Assembly: GCA_946555345.1 (NCBI GenBank)
Contig: CAMNSS010000011.1
Location: 1 to 64,000 of the forward strand
DNA: 64,000 nucleotides
Direction of reading: 5' to 3'
Source of the DNA: an uncultured Eubacterium sp.
GTDB lineage: Bacteria; Bacillota; Clostridia; Peptostreptococcales; Anaerovoracaceae
Positions 7,834-16,575 of this stretch are shown one piece after another. The notes under the pieces are model-generated. The model was not told where the DNA came from. It was given only the letters and a program-made list of their open reading frames with translations, and did no database searches. Position 1 is the first letter of the stretch. Each line of letters starts with the position of its first letter. Both the position numbers and the translations under genes were made by a program.

Positions 7834-9213
7834 ATGTCACAGGGCAATTTTGCGGAAATGGAAAATAAGCGGGTTTTGGTTGTGGGAATGGGAAACTCCG
7901 GAAAAGCAGCAGCACAAGCGATGCTTGCGTTAAAGGCCGTTGTTTCCGTGCAGGACAGCAAGGCGGAGGACTCCATCGACCCGCAGTTTTTGGCCTTTTT
8001 AAAAGATAAAAATGTAATGTGCTATTTCGGAAGGCAGCCGGAGGATATGGGGCAGTTTGACTTACTGGTCATAAGCCCGGGGGTGTCCCCTGAATTGGCG
8101 TTCATCCAAAAAGCGCGCCAGGCAGGCGTGGAAATCATCGGCGAGCTGGAACTGGCTTATCGGATTGGCGGCGGCAATTACGTCGCCATTACCGGGACGA
8201 ACGGAAAAACCACGACGACGACACTGGTCGGCGAGATATACAAGGCGGCGGGAAAAAAGACTTATGTCGTGGGAAACATCGGCGTTGCCGTCGTTTCCAA
8301 GGCGCTCTCTGCGGAGGAGGATAGCTGGCTGGTGACGGAGGCCAGCAGCTTCCAGCTCGAAACGATCAAGGAATTTCAGCCGGCCGTTTCTGCTATCCTG
8401 AATTTAACGCCTGACCATTTGGATCGTCACAAGACGATGGAAAACTATGGCGGGGCAAAAGCGCGGATCTTTGAAAACCAAACGGCTGGGCAGTACTGCA
8501 TCATCAATTACGACGATAAGGACTGTTACAGGCTGGCGGAGCGGTGCAATGCAAAGGTCGTGCCGTTCAGCAGGAAAGAAGAACTGGACTTTGGCGCATT
8601 CGTTCAGGGCGGCCGCATCGTGATCAAAGCGGAAGATGGGCGTTTGGTTGAATTTTGCAAGGCGGATGAGCTGCATATACCGGGCGGGCATAACCTGGAA
8701 AATGCGCTGGCCGCTTGTGCCATCGCTTATTTCGGCGGCATAGGGCCGGATGTGATCACGCAGGTTTTAAGGAGCTTCATGGGCGTGGAACACAGGATCG
8801 AATTTTGCGGAGAAACCAGAGGCGTACGGTTTATCAACGATTCCAAGGGGACGAATCCCGATGCGGCGATCAAGGCGATCGAAGCGATGAAGGAGAATAT
8901 CATCCTCATTGCGGGAGGGTACGATAAGAATGCTTCCTTTGATGAGTTTGTAGCGTCGTTTGACGGCCGGGTAAAAGCGCTGATGCTGCTGGGAAAGACG
9001 GCGACGAAAATCAAAGAAGCTGCGGAACGGGCGCATTTCGGCAATTCCATCATTTTAAAGGATATGGACGCTTGCGTAAAGGAGGCTTTCCGGATCGCAG
9101 AGCCAGGCGATGTGGTGCTTTTGTCCCCTGCGTGCGCAAGCTGGGATATGTATACGAGCTTTGAACAGAGGGGGCGGCATTTCAAGGAATGCGTCAGGGC
9201 TTTGGGAAGGTAA
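7834..9213 (+). CDS. murD: UDP-MurNAc-L-alanine:D-glutamate ligase MurD
   Basis: MurD adds D-glutamate to UDP-MurNAc-L-alanine using ATP. The 459-residue protein shows a Rossmann-like N-terminal domain (VLVVGMGNSGKA near residue 14), the ATP-binding loop ITGTNGKTTTT (about residue 118), the LTPDHLDRH segment (about residue 190) and the C-terminal DSKGTNPDA motif. The length is normal. A GAGGAG site precedes ATG 7834. The next gene, ftsW, starts within about 20 nt of the murD stop. Confidence 0.97.
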   Translation: MSQGNFAEMENKRVLVVGMGNSGKAAAQAMLALKAVVSVQDSKAEDSIDPQFLAFLKDKNVMCYFGRQPEDMGQFDLLVISPGVSPELAFIQKARQAGVEIIGELELAYRIGGGNYVAITGTNGKTTTTTLVGEIYKAAGKKTYVVGNIGVAVVSKALSAEEDSWLVTEASSFQLETIKEFQPAVSAILNLTPDHLDRHKTMENYGGAKARIFENQTAGQYCIINYDDKDCYRLAERCNAKVVPFSRKEELDFGAFVQGGRIVIKAEDGRLVEFCKADELHIPGGHNLENALAACAIAYFGGIGPDVITQVLRSFMGVEHRIEFCGETRGVRFINDSKGTNPDAAIKAIEAMKENIILIAGGYDKNASFDEFVASFDGRVKALMLLGKTATKIKEAAERAHFGNSIILKDMDACVKEAFRIAEPGDVVLLSPACASWDMYTSFEQRGRHFKECVRALGR

Positions 9214-9232
9214 TGAGATTAAATTGAAAGAG

Positions 9233-10369
9233 ATGATGAAAAAGAAAGGTAAAAATACAAACTTGCGTTCAGGGGATTTCCTGTTGATGCTTTTTACGCT
9301 GATACTGGTCATCTTCGGGGTGATCATGGTGTTCAGCGCGAGCTACTATTATTCCATCAGCCAGGATGGCTCGGCTTACAGCTATTTGCGGCGGCATGGC
9401 CTGTGGGCGGTCTTCGGGTTTGCCGCGCTGATGTTCGGCGCGATGGTGGATTACAGGAAGTACAAGAAGTGGGCGATTCCGGTCCTCATCGGCAGCGTGG
9501 TGCTTTTGGTGCTGATTTTCACGCCGCTGGGACATACGGCTAATTTTGCCACCAGGTGGATCGTGGTAGGCCCGATCACTTTGATGCCGGGAGAGCTGGC
9601 AAAGCTGGCGGCTATCTTGTTCACCGCATGGTATCTCAGCGAGGATATGAGCAGGATCGGTTCGTTTACCAGGGGCATTTTGCCGTTGCTTGCGATCATG
9701 GGCGTATTGGCAGGGCTGATCATCAAACAGCCGAACTTATCTACTGCGATCACGGTGTGCGGGATTATCGTATCGATGATGCTGGTGGCCGGGATGCGGT
9801 GGATCTATTTCTGGGGGGCTGCTGGAGCAGGCGCTGCGGGCATTGCGGGCATCGTGGTTTTCATGAAGGACAGCTACTGGTATACTAGGCTTACGAGCTT
9901 CCGCGATCCGTTTGCCGACCCGCTGAATGAGGGCTACCAGGCGGTGCAATCCCTGTTAGCGCTGGGCTCAGGCGGGCTTACGGGCGTAGGCCTTGGGAAA
10001 AGCGTGCAGAAAAACCTCTATTTGCCAGAACCGCAGAACGATTTTATTCTCGCCATCATCGGCGAAGAATTAGGATTCCTTGGGCTTTTGCTCTTGATTG
10101 CCGTGTATTGCCTTTTTATCTGGCGGGGCATTCATATTGCGATCAATGCGCCGGATCAGTTCGGCCTTTTGCTCGCATCGGGAATCGTACTCATGGTAGC
10201 GATACAGGTCATATTGAATATTGCAGTCGTTACATCTTCCATGCCTGCGACGGGGATCAACCTGCCGTTCATCAGTTATGGCGGCAATGCGCTTCTCATA
10301 TTTATGTTTTCAGCAGGTGTTTTGGTGAATATATCACGGCATGAAGCAAAGAATACAGGAGTCAGTTAA
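9233..10369 (+). CDS. ftsW: Septal peptidoglycan polymerase FtsW (SEDS family)
   Basis: FtsW is a multi-spanning SEDS glycosyltransferase that polymerises lipid II together with the class B PBP at the septum. The 378-residue protein has about ten transmembrane helices. It has the SEDS signatures: VFSASYYYS after the first helix, GGLTGVGLGKSVQK (loop), PEPQNDFILAIIGEELG, and LPFISYGGNALL near the end. The start is uncertain. ATG 9233 is chosen, but an in-frame TTG at 9224 and an ATG at 9236 are also possible, and no site has an ideal ribosome binding sequence. The stop codon abuts the murG start. Confidence 0.93.
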   Translation: MMKKKGKNTNLRSGDFLLMLFTLILVIFGVIMVFSASYYYSISQDGSAYSYLRRHGLWAVFGFAALMFGAMVDYRKYKKWAIPVLIGSVVLLVLIFTPLGHTANFATRWIVVGPITLMPGELAKLAAILFTAWYLSEDMSRIGSFTRGILPLLAIMGVLAGLIIKQPNLSTAITVCGIIVSMMLVAGMRWIYFWGAAGAGAAGIAGIVVFMKDSYWYTRLTSFRDPFADPLNEGYQAVQSLLALGSGGLTGVGLGKSVQKNLYLPEPQNDFILAIIGEELGFLGLLLLIAVYCLFIWRGIHIAINAPDQFGLLLASGIVLMVAIQVILNIAVVTSSMPATGINLPFISYGGNALLIFMFSAGVLVNISRHEAKNTGVS

Positions 10370-11476
10370 ATGAGGGTAATCATGACAGGCGGCGGGACAG
10401 GCGGACATATTTATCCGGCGATCGCCATTGCAGACGAAATCAGAAAACGCGATGAGAATGCCGAAATCTTATTCGTGGGGGCGGAAACGGGACTTGAGAG
10501 AAAGCTCGTGCCCGAAAACGGCTATGAAGTGAAGCTGATTACGGTAAAAGGCTTTAACCGCAAGCACTTGCTCCAGAATATTGACGTGTTGAAAAAGCTG
10601 CGCAAGGGAAGCAAGCGTGCAAAGGAGCTTATCAAGGAGTTCAAGCCTGATGTGGTGATCGGAACGGGCGGGTATGTCAGTGCGCCCGTCGTAAAGACAG
10701 CGCAGAAAATGAAGATTCCGACCTATATTCACGAACAGAACGCCTTTCCGGGCGTGACGAACAAGATGTTGGAACGGCACGTGGAAAAGGTGTTTCTGGG
10801 CTTTGCAGAAGGCGCGGAGCATTTTAAGCATCCGAAAAAGCACATCATCGCAGGCAATCCCGTGCGGGAAAATTTTTTGCGGCAGGAAAAAGGCGCGGCG
10901 CGGGCGCAACTGGGGTTTGCCCCGCAGGATTTCGTGCTTTTGGCATTTGGGGGAAGCCAGGGCGCCGGGCGGATCAACAAGGCGATGATCAAAGTGATCG
11001 AGGCTTTTAACGGCGTGGCAGGCTTTCAGATCTGCCTGGCGACTGGGAGTTATTATTACCAGGCGATCATGAATGAGCTTCAGGAAAACGGAATTGCGCT
11101 TTCTGACAATATCAGGGTGATGGAGTATATTAAGGACATGCCTAAATATTTGGCTGCATCGGATCTGGTCATCAGCAGAAGCGGCGCGCTCACTGTGGCG
11201 GAAGTCACCGTGTGCGGAAGACCCGCTATTTTTGTGCCGTCGCCAAACGTGACGGGAAACCATCAGTATTTCAATGCGAAGGCAGTATCCGAGCGGGGCG
11301 GGGCGATGGTCATCGAAGAAAAGGATCTGGATAATGACCGGCTGATCTCGGCTATCTTGAATTTGAAGAACAATCCTGAAATATTGAAGGATATGTCGGA
11401 AAAGAGCAAGGCGTGCGCATCGCCTGATGCGGTAAAAATCATCTGCAGCAATATAATCCTTTCCGGGATTCGGTAA
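10370..11476 (+). CDS. murG: Lipid II synthase MurG
   Basis: MurG transfers GlcNAc from UDP-GlcNAc to lipid I, giving lipid II on the cytoplasmic membrane face. The 368-residue GT28 enzyme starts with the glycine-rich TGGGTGGHIYPA loop, has the second G loop GTGGYVSAPV near residue 100, the third (FGGSQGAGRIN) near residue 195, and the nucleotide-sugar site SRSGALTVAE in the C-terminal domain. It begins immediately after the ftsW stop. It ends about 50 nt before murA, in a gap that contains a hairpin over the murA ribosome binding site. Confidence 0.97.
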   Translation: MRVIMTGGGTGGHIYPAIAIADEIRKRDENAEILFVGAETGLERKLVPENGYEVKLITVKGFNRKHLLQNIDVLKKLRKGSKRAKELIKEFKPDVVIGTGGYVSAPVVKTAQKMKIPTYIHEQNAFPGVTNKMLERHVEKVFLGFAEGAEHFKHPKKHIIAGNPVRENFLRQEKGAARAQLGFAPQDFVLLAFGGSQGAGRINKAMIKVIEAFNGVAGFQICLATGSYYYQAIMNELQENGIALSDNIRVMEYIKDMPKYLAASDLVISRSGALTVAEVTVCGRPAIFVPSPNVTGNHQYFNAKAVSERGGAMVIEEKDLDNDRLISAILNLKNNPEILKDMSEKSKACASPDAVKIICSNIILSGIR

Positions 11477-11488
11477 CGATTTAAGGCT

Positions 11489-11518
11489 CTCCGACATATT
11501 ATGAACTATATTTCGGAG
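11489..11518 (+). promoter_or_regulatory. Hairpin covering the murA Shine-Dalgarno sequence
   Basis: CTCCGA (11489-11494) is complementary to TCGGAG (11513-11518), and inner ATAT/ATAT arms can extend the stem. The 3' arm contains most of the GGAGG ribosome binding site of murA, whose start codon is the weak TTG. The structure could limit murA translation. This is inference from base pairing only. Confidence 0.4.
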
Positions 11519-11526
11519 GTGTTTTT

Positions 11527-12783
11527 TTGAAAAGTTATCACATAAAGGGCGGCAATGTGCTTTCGGGAAAGATCGAGGTTTCCGGCGCAAAGAATGCCGC
11601 ATTGCCGATCCTTGCCGCATCGGTCGTGACGAAAGGCCAGAACACATTGCTGTCATGCCCGCAGATCTCTGATGTGGACAGCATGATAAATATATTAAAA
11701 GCCCTGGGCTGCAAGGTTAGGCGGCAAGGCGGGGCGCTATCTATCCAGGCTGATGGGATACGAGACTGCCGGATTCCCGACCATATGATGAAGGAAATGC
11801 GTTCGAGCGTTTTCCTGGCGGGTTCTCTCCTCGGCAGATGCGGGGAAGCCGTGATCAGCAATCCTGGCGGGTGCGACATCGGAAAGCGGCCGATCGATAT
11901 TCATATCGACGGTTTGCGCAGGCTGGGGGCTTGCATCCGGCAGACGGATGAAAACATCGTCATCAAAGCGGACAGATTGCGGGGCGCTAAAATCAGGCTT
12001 GCTTATCCCAGTGTCGGCGCGACCGAAAACCTGATGCTGGCAGCCATTGCCGCTGAGGGCATTACGGAAATCAACAACAGCGCAAAAGAGCCGGAGATCG
12101 TGGATCTGCAAAATTACATAAACTGTTGCGGCGGATGCGTTGCGGGCGCTGGCAGCGGGACGATCACGGTAGAGGGCGGCCATGCGCTGCACGGCTGCCA
12201 GTACAGAATCCTTCCCGACCGGATTGAAGCGGGAACGTATTTGCTGATGGCGCTCGCCACAGGCGGTGAAATCATGCTGGAGGGAATCGGGCGGGATTTT
12301 CTCGATTCGTTGGTCTGCATTTTGGAAGATGGCGGTTACCGCATCAGATGCAGCGAATCGGGAATCTGGGCAAAGGCCTGCGGACGGGAACGGATCTGCG
12401 GCATGATCCGCACTGCGCCGTATCCGGGATTTCCAACGGATTTGCAGCCGCAGATGACAGCGTTCCTCACAAAAAACGGCAAAGGTTCGGTTATCGAGGA
12501 AAACATCTTCGAGAAGCGCCTGGAATATGCAAAAGAATTGAAAAAAATGGGAGCAGATATTGAAATATCTGAAAAACAAGTTATAATAAAGAATAACCAT
12601 ATCTTGTGTGGCGCCCCTGTGGAAGCGAAAGATTTAAGGGGCGGCGCAGCCCTGATGATTGCAGGACTTATGGCGGACGGCTATACCGATATCGCAGATA
12701 CTAAATATATCAAACGGGGATACGATAGGCCGGTCGATAAAATCAGGGCGCTAGGCGGGGAAATCATAGAATATGACTGTTGA
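11527..12783 (+). CDS. murA: UDP-GlcNAc enolpyruvyl transferase MurA
   Basis: MurA catalyses the first committed step of peptidoglycan synthesis: transfer of enolpyruvate from PEP to UDP-GlcNAc. The 418-residue protein has the SGAKNAALPIL beginning, the active-site loop NPGGCDIGKRPIDIH with the catalytic cysteine (near residue 116) that fosfomycin alkylates, and the FPTDLQPQM motif near residue 302. It starts at TTG 11527, 8 nt after GGAGG, and overlaps the ftsQ start by 11 nt. Bacillota often carry two MurA copies. This is the dcw copy. Confidence 0.95.
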   Translation: MKSYHIKGGNVLSGKIEVSGAKNAALPILAASVVTKGQNTLLSCPQISDVDSMINILKALGCKVRRQGGALSIQADGIRDCRIPDHMMKEMRSSVFLAGSLLGRCGEAVISNPGGCDIGKRPIDIHIDGLRRLGACIRQTDENIVIKADRLRGAKIRLAYPSVGATENLMLAAIAAEGITEINNSAKEPEIVDLQNYINCCGGCVAGAGSGTITVEGGHALHGCQYRILPDRIEAGTYLLMALATGGEIMLEGIGRDFLDSLVCILEDGGYRIRCSESGIWAKACGRERICGMIRTAPYPGFPTDLQPQMTAFLTKNGKGSVIEENIFEKRLEYAKELKKMGADIEISEKQVIIKNNHILCGAPVEAKDLRGGAALMIAGLMADGYTDIADTKYIKRGYDRPVDKIRALGGEIIEYDC

Positions 12784-13525
12784 GAATCGCACGGAAAAAC
12801 ATATCAGGAAAAAGAGGCGGCGGAAAAAGCGATATTTGCTCCGCTTCATCCTGTTCGTTTTAGCCTGTGTGGGGATCTATTTTACGCTTCATATCGATTA
12901 TTTTACCGTCGATGGAATTACCGTCGCAGGAAATAAAGAAATAACAGACGCAGAAATCGCAGCACTTTCTGAAATTAAGACAGGCGATAATATTTTCGAT
13001 GTGCATCCGTGGCTTGCGCAGCGGCGGATCAAGAAAAACCTGTATGTCGAAAATGTCAATGTCAACAGAAAACTTCCCAATAAAATCGAAATACTGGTGA
13101 CAGAACGGAGCGGCAAAGCCCAGTTCGCCATGGGCAGCAAATTCGTGATTACCGATAACGGCGGAAAGGTTCTTGAAATTGCCAAGGAGGAACGCAAAGC
13201 GACGCTGGTAGACGGCGTGCGGGTTACGGAGGCAGAGCCGGGCAAGGAGATCAAAGTAAAGAATGCCGGCATGTACGAGAAAGCGATGGCGCTCGTTGCG
13301 GTTACGGAGGAAAACGATCTTTACTTCAAAAGGATCAAAATAGCGGGCAATGATATGGAAGGTTATGTGTATGATGGGCTGGTGTGCAAGGGAAAGTATG
13401 ACCACGTAATGCAATGCATTGAATCGGGCGCGCTGAAGGCAGTGGTTTTCGATCTGTACCAAAAAGGCGTTGAAAGCGGCGTTATCAACATCAGCAGCAA
13501 TAATTATTGTTCCTTTACGCCGTAA
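12773..13525 (+). CDS. ftsQ: Cell division protein FtsQ/DivIB
   Basis: FtsQ/DivIB is a bitopic member of the divisome that forms a complex with FtsL and DivIC. The 250-residue protein has a highly basic cytoplasmic N-terminus (KKRRRKKRY), one transmembrane helix (about residues 23-40), then an extracytoplasmic POTRA domain beginning with YFTVDGITVAGNKEIT and a following beta domain. The start codon overlaps the end of murA. No ftsA follows. The next gene is ftsZ, with its own promoter in the gap. Confidence 0.88.
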   Translation: MTVENRTEKHIRKKRRRKKRYLLRFILFVLACVGIYFTLHIDYFTVDGITVAGNKEITDAEIAALSEIKTGDNIFDVHPWLAQRRIKKNLYVENVNVNRKLPNKIEILVTERSGKAQFAMGSKFVITDNGGKVLEIAKEERKATLVDGVRVTEAEPGKEIKVKNAGMYEKAMALVAVTEENDLYFKRIKIAGNDMEGYVYDGLVCKGKYDHVMQCIESGALKAVVFDLYQKGVESGVINISSNNYCSFTP

Positions 13526-13542
13526 AAAATGTATGTTATAAT
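13514..13542 (+). promoter_or_regulatory. Promoter of ftsZ
   Basis: TTTACG (13514-13519) and a perfect TATAAT (13537-13542) are 17 bp apart. The -35 box lies within the last codons of ftsQ, and the predicted transcript starts about 30 nt before the ftsZ ATG. This would allow ftsZ expression independent of the upstream wall genes. Confidence 0.6.
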
Positions 13543-13580
13543 TATAAGGTGAATTTTAAAATTATGGGAGGTATTTCTGA

Positions 13581-14693
13581 ATGTTACAGTTTGAGATGAA
13601 CGAATCAACGCTGCAGGAAATAAAAGTCATCGGTGTTGGCGGCGGCGGATGTAACGCAGTTAACAGAATGATAGAGGGGGGCATGAAAGGGGTTACTTTC
13701 ATCGCCGTAAATACGGACAAGCAGGCGCTTGCGAAGAGCAAGGCGGAAACGAAAATCCAGATCGGGGAGAAGCTAACCAAGGGTCTTGGCGCAGGCGGTA
13801 ATCCTGAAGTTGGCCAGAAGTCGGCGGAGGAAAACCTGGAAGATTTGGAAAAGTTCATCGCAGGTTCGGACATGGTGTTCGTTACGTGCGGGATGGGCGG
13901 CGGCACGGGTACCGGCGCTGCGCCGATCATCGCCAAAATTGCCAAGGATATGGGCATCCTTACGGTAGGCGTTGTGACCCGGCCGTTTAAATTTGAAGGC
14001 AAGAAAAGAAGCGAACACGCTGAGCTGGGCATTAAATTCCTCAAGAAGTACGTAGACTCCCTCGTCGTAGTACCGAATGATAAACTGCTGGCAACCGTTC
14101 AAGAACAGACCTCCCTGCTGGAAGCGTTCGCCATGGCGGACGACGTACTCAAGCAAGGCGTTCAGGGTATTTCCGATATTATAGTAGACGACGCATTGAT
14201 CAATCTGGACTTCGCCGATGTAACGACGATCATGAAGGACAGGGGAATCGTACATATGGGCGTCGGTACGGGCAAAGGCGAGAGCAAGCTGGAAGACGCT
14301 GTGCGGGGCGCAGTTGACAGCCCGCTTCTCGAAACGGAGATTTCAGGCGCGAAGGCAGTCTTGATCAATATTACCGGCGGCAGAAACCTGACGATGTTCG
14401 ATGTGGACAAGGTGGCGACGCAGATCGATGAAGAGGCGGATAAGAATGCGATCATCATCCTCGGCGCTTCCATCAAGGAGGAAATGCAGGATGAGATTTC
14501 AGTCACCGTGATCGCCGCAGGCTTTGAAAAGGCTTCGAGCGTTGACCTTTTGAACAGTTCTGTCATTCCAGGAAACGACCCGGTAGAAAGCAGCATTGCC
14601 GCAGATGCGGGACAGGCGCCAAGCGAAACGGCTGCTGATGGCGTTTACAGGGGAACATCCCCTATCGATATCCCGACTTTCTTACAGAGATAA
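13581..14693 (+). CDS. ftsZ: Cell division GTPase FtsZ
   Basis: FtsZ is the tubulin homologue that polymerises into the Z ring. The 370-residue protein contains the GTP-binding tubulin signature [10 protein letters not shown] (near residue 105), the T7-loop NLDFADV that completes the catalytic site of the next subunit, and a C-terminal linker ending in the conserved peptide DIPTFLQR, which docks FtsA, SepF or similar partners. GGGAGG precedes the ATG. The C-terminal docking peptide is intact even though ftsA is not nearby, so SepF or a distant FtsA is the expected membrane tether. Confidence 0.98.
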   Translation: MLQFEMNESTLQEIKVIGVGGGGCNAVNRMIEGGMKGVTFIAVNTDKQALAKSKAETKIQIGEKLTKGLGAGGNPEVGQKSAEENLEDLEKFIAGSDMVFVTCGMGGGTGTGAAPIIAKIAKDMGILTVGVVTRPFKFEGKKRSEHAELGIKFLKKYVDSLVVVPNDKLLATVQEQTSLLEAFAMADDVLKQGVQGISDIIVDDALINLDFADVTTIMKDRGIVHMGVGTGKGESKLEDAVRGAVDSPLLETEISGAKAVLINITGGRNLTMFDVDKVATQIDEEADKNAIIILGASIKEEMQDEISVTVIAAGFEKASSVDLLNSSVIPGNDPVESSIAADAGQAPSETAADGVYRGTSPIDIPTFLQR

Positions 14694-14713
14694 CAGGAAG
14701 GAAAGATTCATGC

Positions 14714-14740
14714 AATAGCCGGTCGCAAGCCGGCTATTTT
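14714..14740 (+). terminator. Terminator after ftsZ
   Basis: AATAGCCGG and CCGGCTATT form a perfect 9-bp stem with a 7-nt loop, followed by TT. It closes the dcw transcript but lies only 8 nt before the next start codon. Partial read-through, or a role in regulating the downstream gene, is therefore possible. Confidence 0.65.
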
Positions 14741-14747
14741 CCAGTTT

Positions 14748-15524
14748 ATGAAAACAATCAAATCGAAGGATAATGCGACATATAAAGCGGCGGTTAAACT
14801 GACGAAAAAGAAATACCGGGACAGGAGCGGCCTGTATTTGCTGGAAGGCGTTAAGCCGATCCGGGATGCCTTTTTGACAGGAGTAAAGATCAGGAATGTT
14901 TTCTTGTGCGAGGGGACGGAAACGCCTGCAGGGCTTTGTGATGCTTTTTTGATAGAACTTCCCGAACCGCTTTTTCAGGCGCTTTCCGCTACAGAAACTT
15001 CCCAGGGCGTGATTGCCGTAGCGGAAAAAAGATTGTACAGCGCGGAAGCTTTTGAACGGGAGCTATCGGCTGGCGATGATAATATCATCATCATGGACCG
15101 GGTGCAAGACCCGGGCAATATCGGTACGATCATCAGGACCGCTGAAGCTGCCGGATATGGCGGGGTCATCATGATTTGCGGAAGCGGCGATGTGTATGCG
15201 CCCAAGGTAGTCCGGGCGGCAGCAGGTTCTTTGTTTCGTATGCCGGTTACAGAAGCTTGCGATGCGGCCTGTGCGGTGCGGATTGCCAAGCGGGCGGGAA
15301 AACGGCTGGTGGTTACGGACCTGCGGGCAGAGATGGATTGTTTTACGGCGGATTTAACGGAGAACATCGCCTTGGTGATCGGCAACGAAGGATGCGGCGT
15401 CAGCCAGGCGCTGTTGGAATGTTCCGACATAAAGGTAAGAATCCCCATGGCGGGTTCGATCGAATCGTTGAATGCGGCAGTGGCTGCCGGAATACTGATG
15501 TATCAATCGCAGAAGATAAAATAG
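14748..15524 (+). CDS. TrmH/SpoU-family RNA 2'-O-methyltransferase
   Basis: This 258-residue SPOUT-class enzyme transfers a methyl group from SAM to a ribose 2'-OH, probably in 23S rRNA. The N-terminal substrate-binding domain contains the usual LEGVKPI segment. The C-terminal knotted domain has motif 1 (NIGTIIRTAEAAGYGG, near residue 125), motif 2 (VIGNEGCGVS) and motif 3 (SIESLNAAVAAGI). Such a gene directly before pheS is common in Clostridia and Bacilli (ysgA-like). It starts 8 nt after the ftsZ terminator with no clear ribosome binding site. The exact target nucleotide cannot be read from the sequence. Confidence 0.88.
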   Translation: MKTIKSKDNATYKAAVKLTKKKYRDRSGLYLLEGVKPIRDAFLTGVKIRNVFLCEGTETPAGLCDAFLIELPEPLFQALSATETSQGVIAVAEKRLYSAEAFERELSAGDDNIIIMDRVQDPGNIGTIIRTAEAAGYGGVIMICGSGDVYAPKVVRAAAGSLFRMPVTEACDAACAVRIAKRAGKRLVVTDLRAEMDCFTADLTENIALVIGNEGCGVSQALLECSDIKVRIPMAGSIESLNAAVAAGILMYQSQKIK

Positions 15525-15540
15525 ATGAGAGGTAGAGAGA

Positions 15541-16563
15541 ATGCAAGCGCAGTTAAACAAAATATTGGAAGAAGTGAAGGAACAACTGGGGTCTGCTGAA
15601 ACCTTGGCGCAGGCAGATGAAATCAGGGTAAAGACGCTGGGCAAAAAAGGACGGCTTACTGAAATTCTGCGGGGCATGGGCAAACTGCCGCCGGAAGAGC
15701 GAAAAGAAACCGGGCAGATGGCAAACAAGGTCAGGAGCGCGATCGAACAGCTTTTGGAAGAAAAATTCGCAGCGGTGAAAGCGGCGGCGAAGGAAGCGCA
15801 GTTTAAGGCGGAAAAAATCGATGTTACCGAACCGGGAAGGGATGCCAGCATAGGCGTGAAGCATCCGCTGACCATCACGATGGAGGAAATTTCCAGGATC
15901 TTCATGAACATGGGATTTTCCATCGTGGAAGGACCGGAAGTGGAGACCGTTTTCAATAATTTCGATGCGCTGAATGCAGGACCGAATCATCCGGCGCGCG
16001 ATATGACGGATACCTTTTACATTACGGAAGATATTTTGTTGCGGACGCAGACTTCCCCGGTACAGGTGCGGACGCTGATGAAGCAAGAGCCGCCGATCAA
16101 GGTGATCTCGCCGGGCAGGTGCTTCCGCTGCGATACCCCCGATGCGACGCATTCGCCGATGTTCCATCAGATCGAAGGTTTGCTGGTGGATGAAGGCATT
16201 ACCATGGCTGATTTGAAAGGAACGCTGGACAGCTTCGCCAAGCAGCTCTTCGGCACGAGTACGAAGACGAAGTTCAGGCCGCATCATTTCCCATTTACAG
16301 AACCGAGCGCTGAAATGGACGTTTCCTGTTTCAAATGCGGGGGCAAGGGATGCCGGGTATGCAAGGGCAGCGGCTGGATCGAGATCCTGGGCTGCGGCAT
16401 GGTGCATCCGAACGTGCTCAAGGTAGGCAATATCGATACTGAAAAATACACGGGCTTTGCCTTCGGCATGGGCGTGGAACGGGCAGCTATGCTGAAATAC
16501 GGCGTTGATGATATCAGGCTGTTCTATGAAAACGATATGCGTTTCATCAATCAGTTCAAATAG
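15541..16563 (+). CDS. pheS: Phenylalanyl-tRNA synthetase alpha subunit
   Basis: PheS is the catalytic subunit of the alpha2-beta2 enzyme that charges tRNA-Phe. The 340-residue protein has an N-terminal coiled-coil tRNA-binding region (residues 1-90), then the class II core with TSPVQVRTL, motif 2 ([16 protein letters not shown]) and motif 3 ([14 protein letters not shown]) near the end. A four-cysteine insertion ([12 protein letters not shown]) precedes motif 3, as in many Bacillota enzymes. The gene follows the methyltransferase by 16 nt. That leaves no room for a T-box leader, so no tRNA-sensing control is visible here. Confidence 0.97.
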   Translation: MQAQLNKILEEVKEQLGSAETLAQADEIRVKTLGKKGRLTEILRGMGKLPPEERKETGQMANKVRSAIEQLLEEKFAAVKAAAKEAQFKAEKIDVTEPGRDASIGVKHPLTITMEEISRIFMNMGFSIVEGPEVETVFNNFDALNAGPNHPARDMTDTFYITEDILLRTQTSPVQVRTLMKQEPPIKVISPGRCFRCDTPDATHSPMFHQIEGLLVDEGITMADLKGTLDSFAKQLFGTSTKTKFRPHHFPFTEPSAEMDVSCFKCGGKGCRVCKGSGWIEILGCGMVHPNVLKVGNIDTEKYTGFAFGMGVERAAMLKYGVDDIRLFYENDMRFINQFK

Positions 16564-16575
16564 GAGGTTTAATAG

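Noticed and set aside
15525-15540. T-box riboswitch before pheS
   Set aside because: Only 16 nt separate pheS from the preceding gene, too short for a T-box leader.
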